Origin: Streptomyces sp. CBMA156
GTDB taxonomy: Bacteria; Actinomycetota; Actinomycetes; Streptomycetales; Streptomycetaceae
Length of the DNA: 43,514 bases
Assembly: GCF_014596515.1 (NCBI RefSeq)
Contig: NZ_MSJQ01000447.1
Span: forward strand, 1-43,514
Direction of reading: 5' to 3'
Shown here: one piece after another, positions 14,478 through 22,565 of the stretch
Numbering within the stretch: the first letter of the stretch is position 1
Layout of the letters: every line of letters begins with the position of its first letter
Position numbers and translations under genes: made by a program
Notes under the pieces: generated by a model
The model's input: the letters and a program-made list of their open reading frames with translations, nothing else
Told to the model about the DNA's origin: nothing
The model's database searches: none

Positions 14478-15470
14478 TCAGACGTTGTAGATGTCGGTCT
14501 TGTAGCGGGCCAGGTTGGCCGGGTCGCGGAAGAACTCGATGGTCTGCTCCAGGCCCTGCTCCAGGCTGAAGCCCGGTGCCCAGCCGGTGGCCTCGCGCAG
14601 CCGGGTGGCGTCCGCGACCAGGCGCATGACCTCGGAGTTGGCCGGACGGATGCGCTGCTCGTCCTCCTTCACCACCAGGTCCACGCCCATCAGCTTGCCG
14701 ATCAGCGTGACCAGGTCGCCGACCGAGATCTCGCCGCCGGTACCGGCGTTGAAGGTCCGGCCGACCACCGTCGCGGCCGCCGCGGTGCCCACGGTGCGGA
14801 AGGCGTTCGCGGTGTCCTTGACGAAGGTGAAGTCGCGGGTCGGGCGCAGGTCGCCGAGGGTGATCTCGGTCTGGCCGGCCGCGACCTGGGCGATCACGGT
14901 CGGGATGACGGCGCGCATCGACTGGCGCGGGCCGAAGGTGTTGAACGGGCGCAGGGTGACGACCGGGGTCTCGAAGCTGGCGTGGTAGCTGTCGGCCAGC
15001 CGGTCCCCGCCGGCCTTGGAGGCGGCGTACGGGGACTGGGTGTTGATCGGGTGGTCCTCGGTGATCGGCACGGTCTGCGCGGTGCCGTAGGTCTCGCTGG
15101 TGGAGGTGTGCACCATGCGAGGGATCTCCAGGTGGCGCACCGCCTCCAGCACGTTCAGGGTGCCGGTGACGTTGGTGTCCACGTACGAGTGGGGAGCGCG
15201 GTAGGAGTACGGGATCGCGATCAGGGCGGCCAGGTGGTAGACCGCCTCGGTGCCCTTGACCAGGCCGTTGACCGAGCCCGGGTCCCGGACGTCGCCGAGG
15301 ACGATCTCGACGGACTCCAGCACCTCCTCGGAGAGGGTCTCCAGCCAGCCGAAGGACGAGAACGAGTTGTACTGGACCATCGCGCGGACGTGGTGCCCGT
15401 CGGCGACCAGGGTCTCGACGAGGTGGGAGCCGATGAAGCCCTCGGCTCCGGTAACCGCGACGCTGCTCAT
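14478..15470 (-). CDS. LegB-like NAD-dependent sugar-nucleotide 4,6-dehydratase/epimerase
   Basis: 330 residues, extended SDR. Rossmann TGAEGFIGSHL (about 7-17), then AMVQYNSFSSFGWLE, which resembles the NSFNSWGWLD stretch characteristic of LegB-type UDP-GlcNAc 4,6-dehydratases. HLAALIAIPYSYRAP, catalytic TSTSETYGTA and SPYAASKAGGD (Y-x-x-x-K), RPFNTFGPRQS and GDLRPTRDFTFVKDT complete the fold. LegB-like substrate preference is an inference; a C4-epimerase is the alternative. 136 bp separate it from the upstream membrane-protein gene, so an internal promoter is possible. GAGAAAG serves as ribosome site. Confidence 0.88.
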   Translation of the reverse strand: MSSVAVTGAEGFIGSHLVETLVADGHHVRAMVQYNSFSSFGWLETLSEEVLESVEIVLGDVRDPGSVNGLVKGTEAVYHLAALIAIPYSYRAPHSYVDTNVTGTLNVLEAVRHLEIPRMVHTSTSETYGTAQTVPITEDHPINTQSPYAASKAGGDRLADSYHASFETPVVTLRPFNTFGPRQSMRAVIPTVIAQVAAGQTEITLGDLRPTRDFTFVKDTANAFRTVGTAAAATVVGRTFNAGTGGEISVGDLVTLIGKLMGVDLVVKEDEQRIRPANSEVMRLVADATRLREATGWAPGFSLEQGLEQTIEFFRDPANLARYKTDIYNV

Positions 15471-15606
15471 GCGGATTTTCGCTTTCTCGATCTGCCTGGG
15501 CGGACCGACGCTCTGTGGTGGCCGGCCGCCGTGGCCCGGTGGGTGTCTCGGGTGGAGCGGGTACGACGGTGCACGCGGATCGGGGCGTGCGGGATATTCG
15601 GTGTGT

Positions 15607-17139
15607 TCAGCGGTGCTGGGTGGTGCGGCCGAGCGCGGGCCCGGCGATTGAGGTGAGGACGAGGGCGGCCGCCCCGCAGCCGATCAGCTGCAGGGCGATC
15701 GGGTCCGCACCCGCCAGCAGCCCGGCGCTCTCGGCGACCGCGGCGGCCAGACAGATGAGGGCGGTGCTCCAGCTGAACCCGAAGGCGTTCAGCAGCAGCG
15801 CCAGCCAGAGCGAGCCGCCGAGGAGCAGCATCGCGGCGAGCTGCGGCACACCGAGCGCGGGGGCGCCGGGCCACAGCACGGTCGCGGCGGCGTCCAGCGC
15901 GGCCACGGTGGTGAGGTAGATGAACAGGCAGCCGAGCAGGATGCCGCCGGTGCGGCGGGTGAACTGGCCGCTGGTGTGACTGGTGCGCAGCGCGCCCACC
16001 GCCATCGCCCGGTAGCGGAAGAGCAGCCACTCGGCGAGGCCCAGGCTGAGCGTCAGCGCGATCATGGCCGGGCCGGTCGGGGTGGTCGAGGCCCCCTGTA
16101 CGGCGTCGCCGCCGGTCCGCACGGCCTGGTGGAGGGTCTCGCCGAGGCCCGCGATCAGCGTGAGCGCGCCGCAGGCCAGGCCGAACAGCAGGTGCGGGAC
16201 CTCCTGGCGGACCGGCAGCTTCAGGGAGACGGACTCGCGTTCGTTGCCGCGGATGCAGACCAGCAGCTCCCGGACGCAGAGCCCGACCGCCAGCAGCAGC
16301 GAGGCGAGCAGCACGACCGTACGGACCACCTGCGGGACGTCCACCGCCAGCACCACGCCCGCGCCGACCGAGGCCGGGGCGAGCGCCAGCAGCAGGAACT
16401 TCTCCCGTCCCAGCACCAGCAGCACGGTGGCCGCGGCCAGGTAGCAGGACTGTCCGGCGGCGAAGCACAGCGCGCCGAGCGGCCCGCCGACCAGGTACGC
16501 GGTGGCCGCCGCGACCAGGGCGCCGGCCGGGGCGCCGACGGCCAGGCAGATCGCGGCCTCGCGGCGGCGCAGCCGGCCCAGCCAGCGGTAGGAGCGGTGC
16601 GCCAGCGCCTGGTTGAAGCCCCAGCTGACCAGCGTGGCGACGGACAGCGCGAGCATGCCCGAGGGCAGGCCGAAGCGCATCCGGGTGGTCGCGAACAGGT
16701 TGGCGCCGAGCAGGTAGCCGAGCCCGGGCAGGGCGAACACCAGGCCGCGCACGACGCAGCGCCAGGGGTCGGCCCGCCAGGGGTTGGCGAACTCGGAGCT
16801 CGGGCCCGGGTAGCGGCGGGCGACCTTCTCGAACAGCTCCTCGGCGACGGTGAACGCGTCGGGGCGGCCGTACAGCAGGGCGGCCTGCTCGTCCGAGAGG
16901 CCGTCGGACTCCAGGAAGGCCGCGATCTCGTACGGGTGGACGGCGTCGGCGCAGACGTCGCGCAGGCGCTCGGCGAGTTCGTCCAGCGGGTCCGCGGAGA
17001 GGTAGAGCGACTCCTCCGCCTCCGCCTCCGGCTCGGGCTCCGGCGGGGCGGGCCGGCGGAGCTTGAGCGGCAGCGTGCGCAGCTGCACGGTGTGCTCGGG
17101 GCCGGCCTCGTCGGGCACCAGCCGCAGTGGGCCGCTCAT
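15607..17139 (-). CDS. Polytopic membrane protein of the polysaccharide operon (candidate transporter/flippase)
   Basis: 510 residues from the ATG giving MSGPLRLVPDE, with GAGGTGG eight bases upstream. A cytoplasmic N-terminal part (about 1-115) has an acidic stretch EPEPEAEAEE and a helical segment (DELAERLRDVCADAVHPYE). About 10-12 hydrophobic helices follow (e.g. GLVFALPGLGYLLGANLF, ALLLNAFGFSWSTALICLAA). Size and topology resemble PelG/Wzx-type exporters, and Pel loci carry PelG beside PelF, but I see no diagnostic motif. Call: operon membrane component, perhaps exporting polymer or anchoring the PelF-like enzyme. Confidence 0.75.
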   Translation of the reverse strand: MSGPLRLVPDEAGPEHTVQLRTLPLKLRRPAPPEPEPEAEAEESLYLSADPLDELAERLRDVCADAVHPYEIAAFLESDGLSDEQAALLYGRPDAFTVAEELFEKVARRYPGPSSEFANPWRADPWRCVVRGLVFALPGLGYLLGANLFATTRMRFGLPSGMLALSVATLVSWGFNQALAHRSYRWLGRLRRREAAICLAVGAPAGALVAAATAYLVGGPLGALCFAAGQSCYLAAATVLLVLGREKFLLLALAPASVGAGVVLAVDVPQVVRTVVLLASLLLAVGLCVRELLVCIRGNERESVSLKLPVRQEVPHLLFGLACGALTLIAGLGETLHQAVRTGGDAVQGASTTPTGPAMIALTLSLGLAEWLLFRYRAMAVGALRTSHTSGQFTRRTGGILLGCLFIYLTTVAALDAAATVLWPGAPALGVPQLAAMLLLGGSLWLALLLNAFGFSWSTALICLAAAVAESAGLLAGADPIALQLIGCGAAALVLTSIAGPALGRTTQHR

Positions 17140-17212
17140 GCGCCCACCTCGTTGCACTCGGCGGCCGCTTCGCGGGACGCGCACCTTTCGATGATTCGCT
17201 CGCTGCGCTCGC

Positions 17213-18727
17213 TCATGCCCCGACCTCGCTCGGCTCGGGGCGGGTGGCGGCCAGCTGCTGGTCCCAGTCGGGGCTGGGGACCTGGTCGGTGACGGCGACC
17301 ATGCCGCCGGGCATCCAGCGGGCGGTGCCCAGGAGTTCGGTGTAGATGCCGCGGAAGCCGTCGATGTTCTGGCGGAGGGTGAACTGCTCGATCACCCGCA
17401 GCCGGGCGCCCTCGCCGAGCCGGGCGCGCCGTTCGGTGTCGCGCAGCAGCTCGATCGCGGCGGCCGCCATCGGCTCGGGCTCGCGCGGGGGGACGACCAG
17501 GCCGGTGTCGCCGACCGCCTCGCGCACGCCGCCGACGTCGGTGGAGACGGTCGCGCGGCCGCAGGACATGGCCTCGATCAGGGTGAACGGGAAGCCCTCG
17601 CTGATGCTGGAGAGCATGACCACGTTGCCCGCCGCGTAGGCGTCGGTGATGTCGGCGACGCGGCCCTCGAAGGCCACCGAGTCGGCTATGCCGAGCTCGG
17701 CGGCCAGGGCTATGCAGCGGTCCCGGTACGCCTCGCCGCCCTTGGGAGTGCCGCCGAAGAGCCGCAGCCGCGCCTCGGGGATCTCACGCTGGACGATGGC
17801 GAAGGCCTGGATCAGCGTCTCCAGGTCCTTGATCGGGTCGACCCGGCCGGCCCAGCTGAGGGTCGGCGTCTCGGGCTCGGGGCCGGCCGGCGGGAAGGCC
17901 GCCGGGTCCACCCCGTTGTAGACGGTGCGGATGTGCGAGGACGGCGTGCCGCCGCGCTCTTCCCAGCGCCGGTTGTACCGGTTGCCGGGGGTGACCAGCG
18001 CGGCCTGCCGGTAGCTCTCCTCGGCGAGCATCCGGTAGAAGCCGAGCAGCAGCGCCTTGACCGGCCAGCGGTACGGGCCGGTGCGGTAGCCGAGGTAGCG
18101 CTCGCGCAGGTAGATGCCGTGCTCGGTCAGCAGAAACGGTACGCCGTACTGCTGTGCGGCGATCAGCCCGGGCAGGGTGGCGAGCCCGCCGCTGGCCGCG
18201 TGCGCGACGCCGTCCTTGGGCGGCTCGACCGAGAGCGGCCGCAGGGCGTGCTCCAGCAGGTCGGTGGCGTTCAGGGCGTCGTGCAGGGTGGGCCTGGAGA
18301 CGGCGGTCGGCAGGTAGTCACGGGTCCAGACGTGCTGGAGGGTGCGCAGCGCCCGCTCGCTGCGCAGCGCCGGGCTGAGCAGCCCGGCCCGGCCGAGGTC
18401 GGCGAAGTTGTACAGCTCGGTCCCGAAGTGGGTGGTGTAGACCGGGTCGAGGATGGAGTGCAGGAAGCGCTCGTACGCGTTGAGGAAGCGCCGCATCTCC
18501 TTGCCACGGGGCGGCCGGGCATCAGAGGCCGGCCCCCACAGCGGTGCGGTGGTGACCGACCGCACGTTGGCGGGCAGCTCCCAGGCCAGTGGTTCGTGCC
18601 CGGTTCCGGTGACGGCGATGACGTCGAAGTCGACGTCGGGCATGCCCTGAACGAGCTGGTCGCACCAGACGCTCACGCCGCCGTGCTGGTGCGGATACGT
18701 CCCCTCGGTGAGCAGGGTGACGCGCAT
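17213..18727 (-). CDS. pelF: GT4 glycosyltransferase, PelF family
   Basis: 504 residues, as expected for PelF (about 500). N-terminal LLTEGTYPHQHGGVSVWCD with the PelF-type YPxxxGGVSxW motif, central LTEHGIYLRERYL, donor-binding TVYNGVDPAAF, LSWAGRVDPIKDLETLI, GRVADITDAYAAGNVVMLSS and the E-x7-E pair in SEGFPFTLIEAMSCGRA. PelF is a soluble GT4 that uses UDP-activated N-acetylhexosamine to build Pel; the fungal GAG enzyme Gtb3 is also GT4. Second gene of the operon, separated from the deacetylase gene by a hairpin and followed after 73 bp by the membrane protein. The symbol is by family, not by proven function. Confidence 0.9.
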   Translation of the reverse strand: MRVTLLTEGTYPHQHGGVSVWCDQLVQGMPDVDFDVIAVTGTGHEPLAWELPANVRSVTTAPLWGPASDARPPRGKEMRRFLNAYERFLHSILDPVYTTHFGTELYNFADLGRAGLLSPALRSERALRTLQHVWTRDYLPTAVSRPTLHDALNATDLLEHALRPLSVEPPKDGVAHAASGGLATLPGLIAAQQYGVPFLLTEHGIYLRERYLGYRTGPYRWPVKALLLGFYRMLAEESYRQAALVTPGNRYNRRWEERGGTPSSHIRTVYNGVDPAAFPPAGPEPETPTLSWAGRVDPIKDLETLIQAFAIVQREIPEARLRLFGGTPKGGEAYRDRCIALAAELGIADSVAFEGRVADITDAYAAGNVVMLSSISEGFPFTLIEAMSCGRATVSTDVGGVREAVGDTGLVVPPREPEPMAAAAIELLRDTERRARLGEGARLRVIEQFTLRQNIDGFRGIYTELLGTARWMPGGMVAVTDQVPSPDWDQQLAATRPEPSEVGA

Positions 18728-18790
18728 TCCTGTCCCCCCTCCTGTTCTTGCGTCGGTTCCGGCCTGGATGACCGGAACGGGAGCCGTGGC

Positions 18791-18820
18791 GGGGCCGGGC
18801 CGGGCGACCGGCCCGGCCCC
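18791..18820 (-). terminator. Intra-operon GC hairpin between deacetylase and glycosyltransferase genes
   Basis: 12-bp perfect all-GC arms (18791-18802 with 18809-18820, loop GGCGAC) start 19 bp after the stop of the deacetylase gene. No T-run. It could be a partial terminator, an mRNA 3'-end stabiliser, or evidence that the deacetylase is its own unit. Confidence 0.65.
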
Positions 18821-18838
18821 ACCAGCGGGTGTTGCCGG

Positions 18839-21193
18839 TTACCGGTTGCCGGAGTGTCCGGTGGTGCTGCTCGGCGAGGCCGTCCCCCCAGAGGCCTTGC
18901 CGTGCTTCGCCGCGACCCCGTCGCGGTGGCTGTCCTGACCGATGGTGCCAGCGGTCACGTCCTTGCCGGGCACCGGGGTTCCGCTACCCGGGACCAGGGA
19001 CGGCGCGGACCGGCGGGTGTTGTCGCTCGGGCCCACCGGGACCGGGGTGGCAACGCCCTGCGGCACGACCTTCTTGTCCGTCGGCACCGGGGCCGGGACG
19101 GAGCCGGCCGCGACGTTCGGCGCGACGGGGGCCGGGGCGACCGGCGCGGACGGCAGCTGCAGGGTGACGCTGCTCTGCAGGGCGCCCGGGGACACCCAAC
19201 CCGAGAGCGTACCGGCGTAGGCGGAACCGAACGCGGCCGTTCCGATGGACAGCTTCTGAGCAGTTCCGGTCGGCACGGTGGCCTGGACCTGAACGCCGGC
19301 CGGCGCGTTCACCGTGACGGTGTCGCCGACCCGGTAGGCGGTGACCTGGCCGGAGGCGAGGGCCGTGTTCCAGGCTGCGCGGCGCTGGAACTCCAGGCCG
19401 ACCTCGCGCTGGCTCAGGTTCACGATCGGGGTGTTGTCCGCGTGCAGCGAGCGGTAGGTGCCGAGGATCTTCTCCAGCACCGGGAAGAGGATGCGGTCCT
19501 CGGAGATGTTCGACTGGTGCACGAAGTGCGGCCGGGGGTCGTTGCTCAGCACGTGGCCGAGGTCGATCCGGGCCTCCAGCGGCACGATGTACGACTGGTA
19601 ACCGGTGTTGACGTCCAGCGGCTGGGTCAGGCAGGTCGAGTTGGCGTTGTTCTCGCAGATGCCGCTGCCGCCGTTGGCCGCGCTGGTGTAGATCCAGTTG
19701 TACTCGTCGGCCTCTTCCTTCGCCGTGCCGGCGTTGTAGAAGATGTTCATCGGGTACCGCGGCACGGTCAGCACGTTCGAGCCGATGTTCCGCTGGCCGG
19801 TCTCGCGGGAGGCGTCGCTGGCCGTGAACTTGATGCCGTTGGCGGCCAGCACCGGCGCCAGGTTCGGGTTGTCGGTGGTCTCCTGCGGTGCGGTCATCAG
19901 GCCGGAGTGCTCACCGGTGACCAGGGTCTGCGGGTCGAAGCCGAGGCCGTGTGCGGCGGCCCAGGAGACGTTGTTCGTGATCTCGGTGGAGATCGTGCTC
20001 TGGTCGGTCCAGACCGTGTTGCCCGCGCTGTTCTTGGTGCAGCGCCACGGCACCACCGTGACGTCCTGCACGCAGCCCAGGTACGGGTGGGTGTAGGTGT
20101 GGTTGACCCACCGGTAGCTGTTCTGGTCGGCGATCAGGCGGTCCGCCGTGGGGTCCACGGTGGTCGAGTGGTCGGACTTCCAGTCCTCGCTGCCGGCACC
20201 GTTGAACACCATGTCCAGCGTGAAGTTGTTGGCGGTCTGCCACTGCTTCAGGTGGTTGGCGTCGTCGACGGTCATCCGGATCGGGTTGGCCGTCTCCGGG
20301 GTGCCGGGCGGGCAGGTGACGTCGCCGGGGGTGCACTTCAGCACGGTGTCCCAGCGGTCGTCGGCCAGGAAGACGTCGTCCACGTGGGTGGCGAAGTAGT
20401 TCCGGTCGTAGCCGAGGTGGACGCCCTGGGTGAGCCATTCGACCATGCCGCGGGCCAGCAGGCGGTACTGCTGCTGGTACTGGTTGTAGACGAACGTGAC
20501 GACAAGTTCCTTGCGGCCGCCGTGGGTGTACTCGCCGACCAGCGAACCGCGGGAGGTCGTGTTGGGTATCGCCGCGTCGACCAGCGGGACGAAGGAGCTG
20601 CCGGACGGAAGGCCGGCGTACGGGGTGGCCAGGTAGCCGTAGCTCTCGCTGACGTCGGGAGCGTTGTCCTCGAACGGGACGCTGCCCTTGAGGTACCCGA
20701 ACGGTCCCGAAGTTCCGGATGCCGTGGTCGCGCCCTGGAATCCGTCGAGGCTGCCGACGAATCCGGGATTCTGGGCGTAGTTCAGACCCACCGCCGGACT
20801 GGCCCAGGTGTACGCGTCGATCTGGCGGACGTTGAATGCGGCTTCGTAGCTCGCGATCGCCGTCATCTCGGCGGCACTGCTGGGGAAGGGGTTTTCGTTG
20901 GGCAGCACGATGCCCTGGAACTTCCCCCGGGGCTGGCCGTTCACCGTGTCACTCAGGAAAGCCGAGTTGATGACGGGACGGTTGGGGTCATTGAGACTGA
21001 CGACCTTGTAGGGCGTGCCCTGGCTCTTCAGCTCGGCCGCGATGGCGGCGACGGACGGACCACCGTCGTCGACGACCAGGACGGTGAGGTCGATCCTGGG
21101 CGGCGTGTCGCCGTGGGCCAGGGTGATCTGCAGGCCGCTGGCCAGCAGGACTGCCGCGGCGCACGCGGCGACTCTTCGGGTCGCTCGACCCAT
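18839..21193 (-). CDS. Secreted Agd3-like carbohydrate deacetylase (CE18/NodB-like)
   Basis: 784 residues from the ATG giving MGRATRRVAAC, with GGGGAGG upstream; a longer in-frame start is possible. Signal peptide 1-27 (ends LAHG). About 30-260 is a binding-module-like part (LTVLVVDDGGPSVAAIAAEL). A divergent NodB domain covers about 265-600: HVDDVFLADD (270-279, metal/base Asp), HTYTHPYLG (365-373, H-x-x-x-H), TGEHSGL (426-432) and HFVHQSN (556-562). A beta-type region and a Pro/Val/Ser tail follow. Agd3 deacetylates galactosaminogalactan in Aspergillus biofilms; assignment rests on domain order, HVDD/H-x-x-x-H motifs and neighbours. It probably makes the exported polymer cationic. First gene of the operon. 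Confidence 0.82.
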   Translation of the reverse strand: MGRATRRVAACAAAVLLASGLQITLAHGDTPPRIDLTVLVVDDGGPSVAAIAAELKSQGTPYKVVSLNDPNRPVINSAFLSDTVNGQPRGKFQGIVLPNENPFPSSAAEMTAIASYEAAFNVRQIDAYTWASPAVGLNYAQNPGFVGSLDGFQGATTASGTSGPFGYLKGSVPFEDNAPDVSESYGYLATPYAGLPSGSSFVPLVDAAIPNTTSRGSLVGEYTHGGRKELVVTFVYNQYQQQYRLLARGMVEWLTQGVHLGYDRNYFATHVDDVFLADDRWDTVLKCTPGDVTCPPGTPETANPIRMTVDDANHLKQWQTANNFTLDMVFNGAGSEDWKSDHSTTVDPTADRLIADQNSYRWVNHTYTHPYLGCVQDVTVVPWRCTKNSAGNTVWTDQSTISTEITNNVSWAAAHGLGFDPQTLVTGEHSGLMTAPQETTDNPNLAPVLAANGIKFTASDASRETGQRNIGSNVLTVPRYPMNIFYNAGTAKEEADEYNWIYTSAANGGSGICENNANSTCLTQPLDVNTGYQSYIVPLEARIDLGHVLSNDPRPHFVHQSNISEDRILFPVLEKILGTYRSLHADNTPIVNLSQREVGLEFQRRAAWNTALASGQVTAYRVGDTVTVNAPAGVQVQATVPTGTAQKLSIGTAAFGSAYAGTLSGWVSPGALQSSVTLQLPSAPVAPAPVAPNVAAGSVPAPVPTDKKVVPQGVATPVPVGPSDNTRRSAPSLVPGSGTPVPGKDVTAGTIGQDSHRDGVAAKHGKASGGTASPSSTTGHSGNR

Positions 21194-21608
21194 GGTGATC
21201 CTCCCCTTGGGGCCGGCGCGCCGCTGCTCGGCGCTCGCCTGCCCGTGTCTCTGTTCGCGGGCAGCCGGGCTGCCCGGGCCCATCCTGGTCGAGTGAAGGC
21301 GGTGTGAGGGACCAATTGGGCGAGAGTGCAGCGAACCTGTTACCAACGTTCATGGTGAGGCCATGAAGGCGCTGATTGTGACCGGAACCGTACCGGCGGC
21401 GCAAATAATGAATTGGAAATGAAAAACCGGAAGCCGAGTGCTACGCGCGGTTACTGACGGTGTGGGTCCGTGGGGCGGGCGGGACACCTACACTGTCGTC
21501 GTTGCGCATGACACTCTTGCACATCTCGCCGCCCCGTTGGGCAGGTTCATGCAATATCGGGCACGGCTGTGCCATGTGACAGTCCGAATATGCAATGGAG
21601 GTGCTCGC
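21194..21608. promoter_or_regulatory. Divergent regulatory region of the polysaccharide operon and the phosphatase gene
   Basis: 415 bp. It contains an AT-rich patch (about 21405-21430, GCAAATAATGAATTGGAAAT) that stands out in this GC-rich window and is a likely promoter or silencer site. It also holds a small inverted repeat GGCAC-N4-GTGCC (21560-21573). The operon side would have a leader of up to about 200 nt before the ATG at 21193. No riboswitch was recognised, and no -35/-10 pair could be assigned with confidence. Confidence 0.5.
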
Positions 21609-22565
21609 GTGGTCGATCAGCATACCGAGTCGGGGGGATTCCGGAACGTACGGAATGCGTCACCGGAGAGCCGCGGAACGTCGCTGGTCGGACGCAGTCT
21701 CGGTTTGCGCGGCGCGATCAACGCGCGGGATCTGGGCGGGTACCGGGCGGCTGACGACCGGATTCTCCGGCGCGGGGTGGCACTGCGCAGCGATGGCCTG
21801 AACCATGTCACCGCCGAGGACCTCGCCCCGCTCGGTGCGCTCGGCCTGCGCAGCGTGGTGGACCTGCGGAGCATGGGAGAAGTCCGCCAGGCCGGTCTCG
21901 ACCGGCTGCCCGGCGGTGTGACACTTCATCATCTTCCGCTGCTGGCAGCGGACTTCGACATCTTCCTGCTGATCCGCGACGCGCTGGCCGACCACAGTCC
22001 GCAGCGCCAGCAGGCCCTGCTCGGCGACGGCAGGGCGGCCGCGCTGATGACCGGCCTCTACCGGTGGTTCGTCACGGATCCGGTGGCGCGCGAGCGCTTC
22101 GCCGCCCTGCTGCGCCTGCTGGCCGCCCCGGACGGGCCGCCGTTGCTGTTCCACTGTTCGGCTGGCAAGGACCGCACCGGCTGGGCAGCCGCACTGCTGC
22201 TGACCGCCCTCGGGGTGGACCGCGGGACCGTCCTGGCCGACTACCTGCTCACCAACGAGCGCTCAGCCCCGGTCGTGCGCCGGGCGCTGGACGACTTCGG
22301 CGCCCGGGGCCTGATGAGCGAGCCCGAGCTGCTCCTGCCGGTCTTCCGGGCCGACCACGGCTACCTGGACGCGGCGTTCGCGGAGGTCGAGACGGGCTGG
22401 GGCGGCTTCGAGGCGTTCTGGCGGGAGGGGCTGGGGCTGGACGACGAGGTGCTGGCCGGGCTGCGCGCCAACCTGCTGGACGAGCCCGGGGCCGGGGCCG
22501 GGGTCGAGCAGGTGGCCGAGCACGTGGCCGGCCCGGCCCGGGCCGACGGGCTCAGCCCGCGCTGA
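21609..22565 (+). CDS. Tyrosine/serine protein phosphatase (Y_phosphatase3 type)
   Basis: 318 residues from GTG at 21609, chosen because GGAGGT lies six bases upstream; an earlier ATG at 21438 has no ribosome site. NARDLGGYR (38-46) and the P-loop HCSAGKDRTG with Cys183 and Arg189 identify the family. These enzymes act on phosphotyrosine, some on phosphoinositides. Divergent from the polysaccharide operon; in many bacteria tyrosine phosphatases regulate exopolysaccharide export, so a link is conceivable but no kinase is encoded nearby. Its stop abuts the stop of the sigma factor gene. Confidence 0.9.
   Translation: MVDQHTESGGFRNVRNASPESRGTSLVGRSLGLRGAINARDLGGYRAADDRILRRGVALRSDGLNHVTAEDLAPLGALGLRSVVDLRSMGEVRQAGLDRLPGGVTLHHLPLLAADFDIFLLIRDALADHSPQRQQALLGDGRAAALMTGLYRWFVTDPVARERFAALLRLLAAPDGPPLLFHCSAGKDRTGWAAALLLTALGVDRGTVLADYLLTNERSAPVVRRALDDFGARGLMSEPELLLPVFRADHGYLDAAFAEVETGWGGFEAFWREGLGLDDEVLAGLRANLLDEPGAGAGVEQVAEHVAGPARADGLSPR

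Noticed and set aside
14478..15470. Legionaminic acid pathway
   Set aside because: The SDR is LegB-like, but no LegC aminotransferase, NeuB-type synthase or CMP-transferase is present.
17933..21307. 1124-residue plus-strand open frame
   Set aside because: Antisense shadow of the glycosyltransferase and deacetylase genes; composition of Val/Gly/Arg typical of reversed GC-rich coding DNA and it crosses two real genes.
21194..21440. Riboswitch (c-di-AMP, c-di-GMP, cobalamin) before the polysaccharide operon
   Set aside because: The leader is long enough, but no conserved core of these classes could be recognised.
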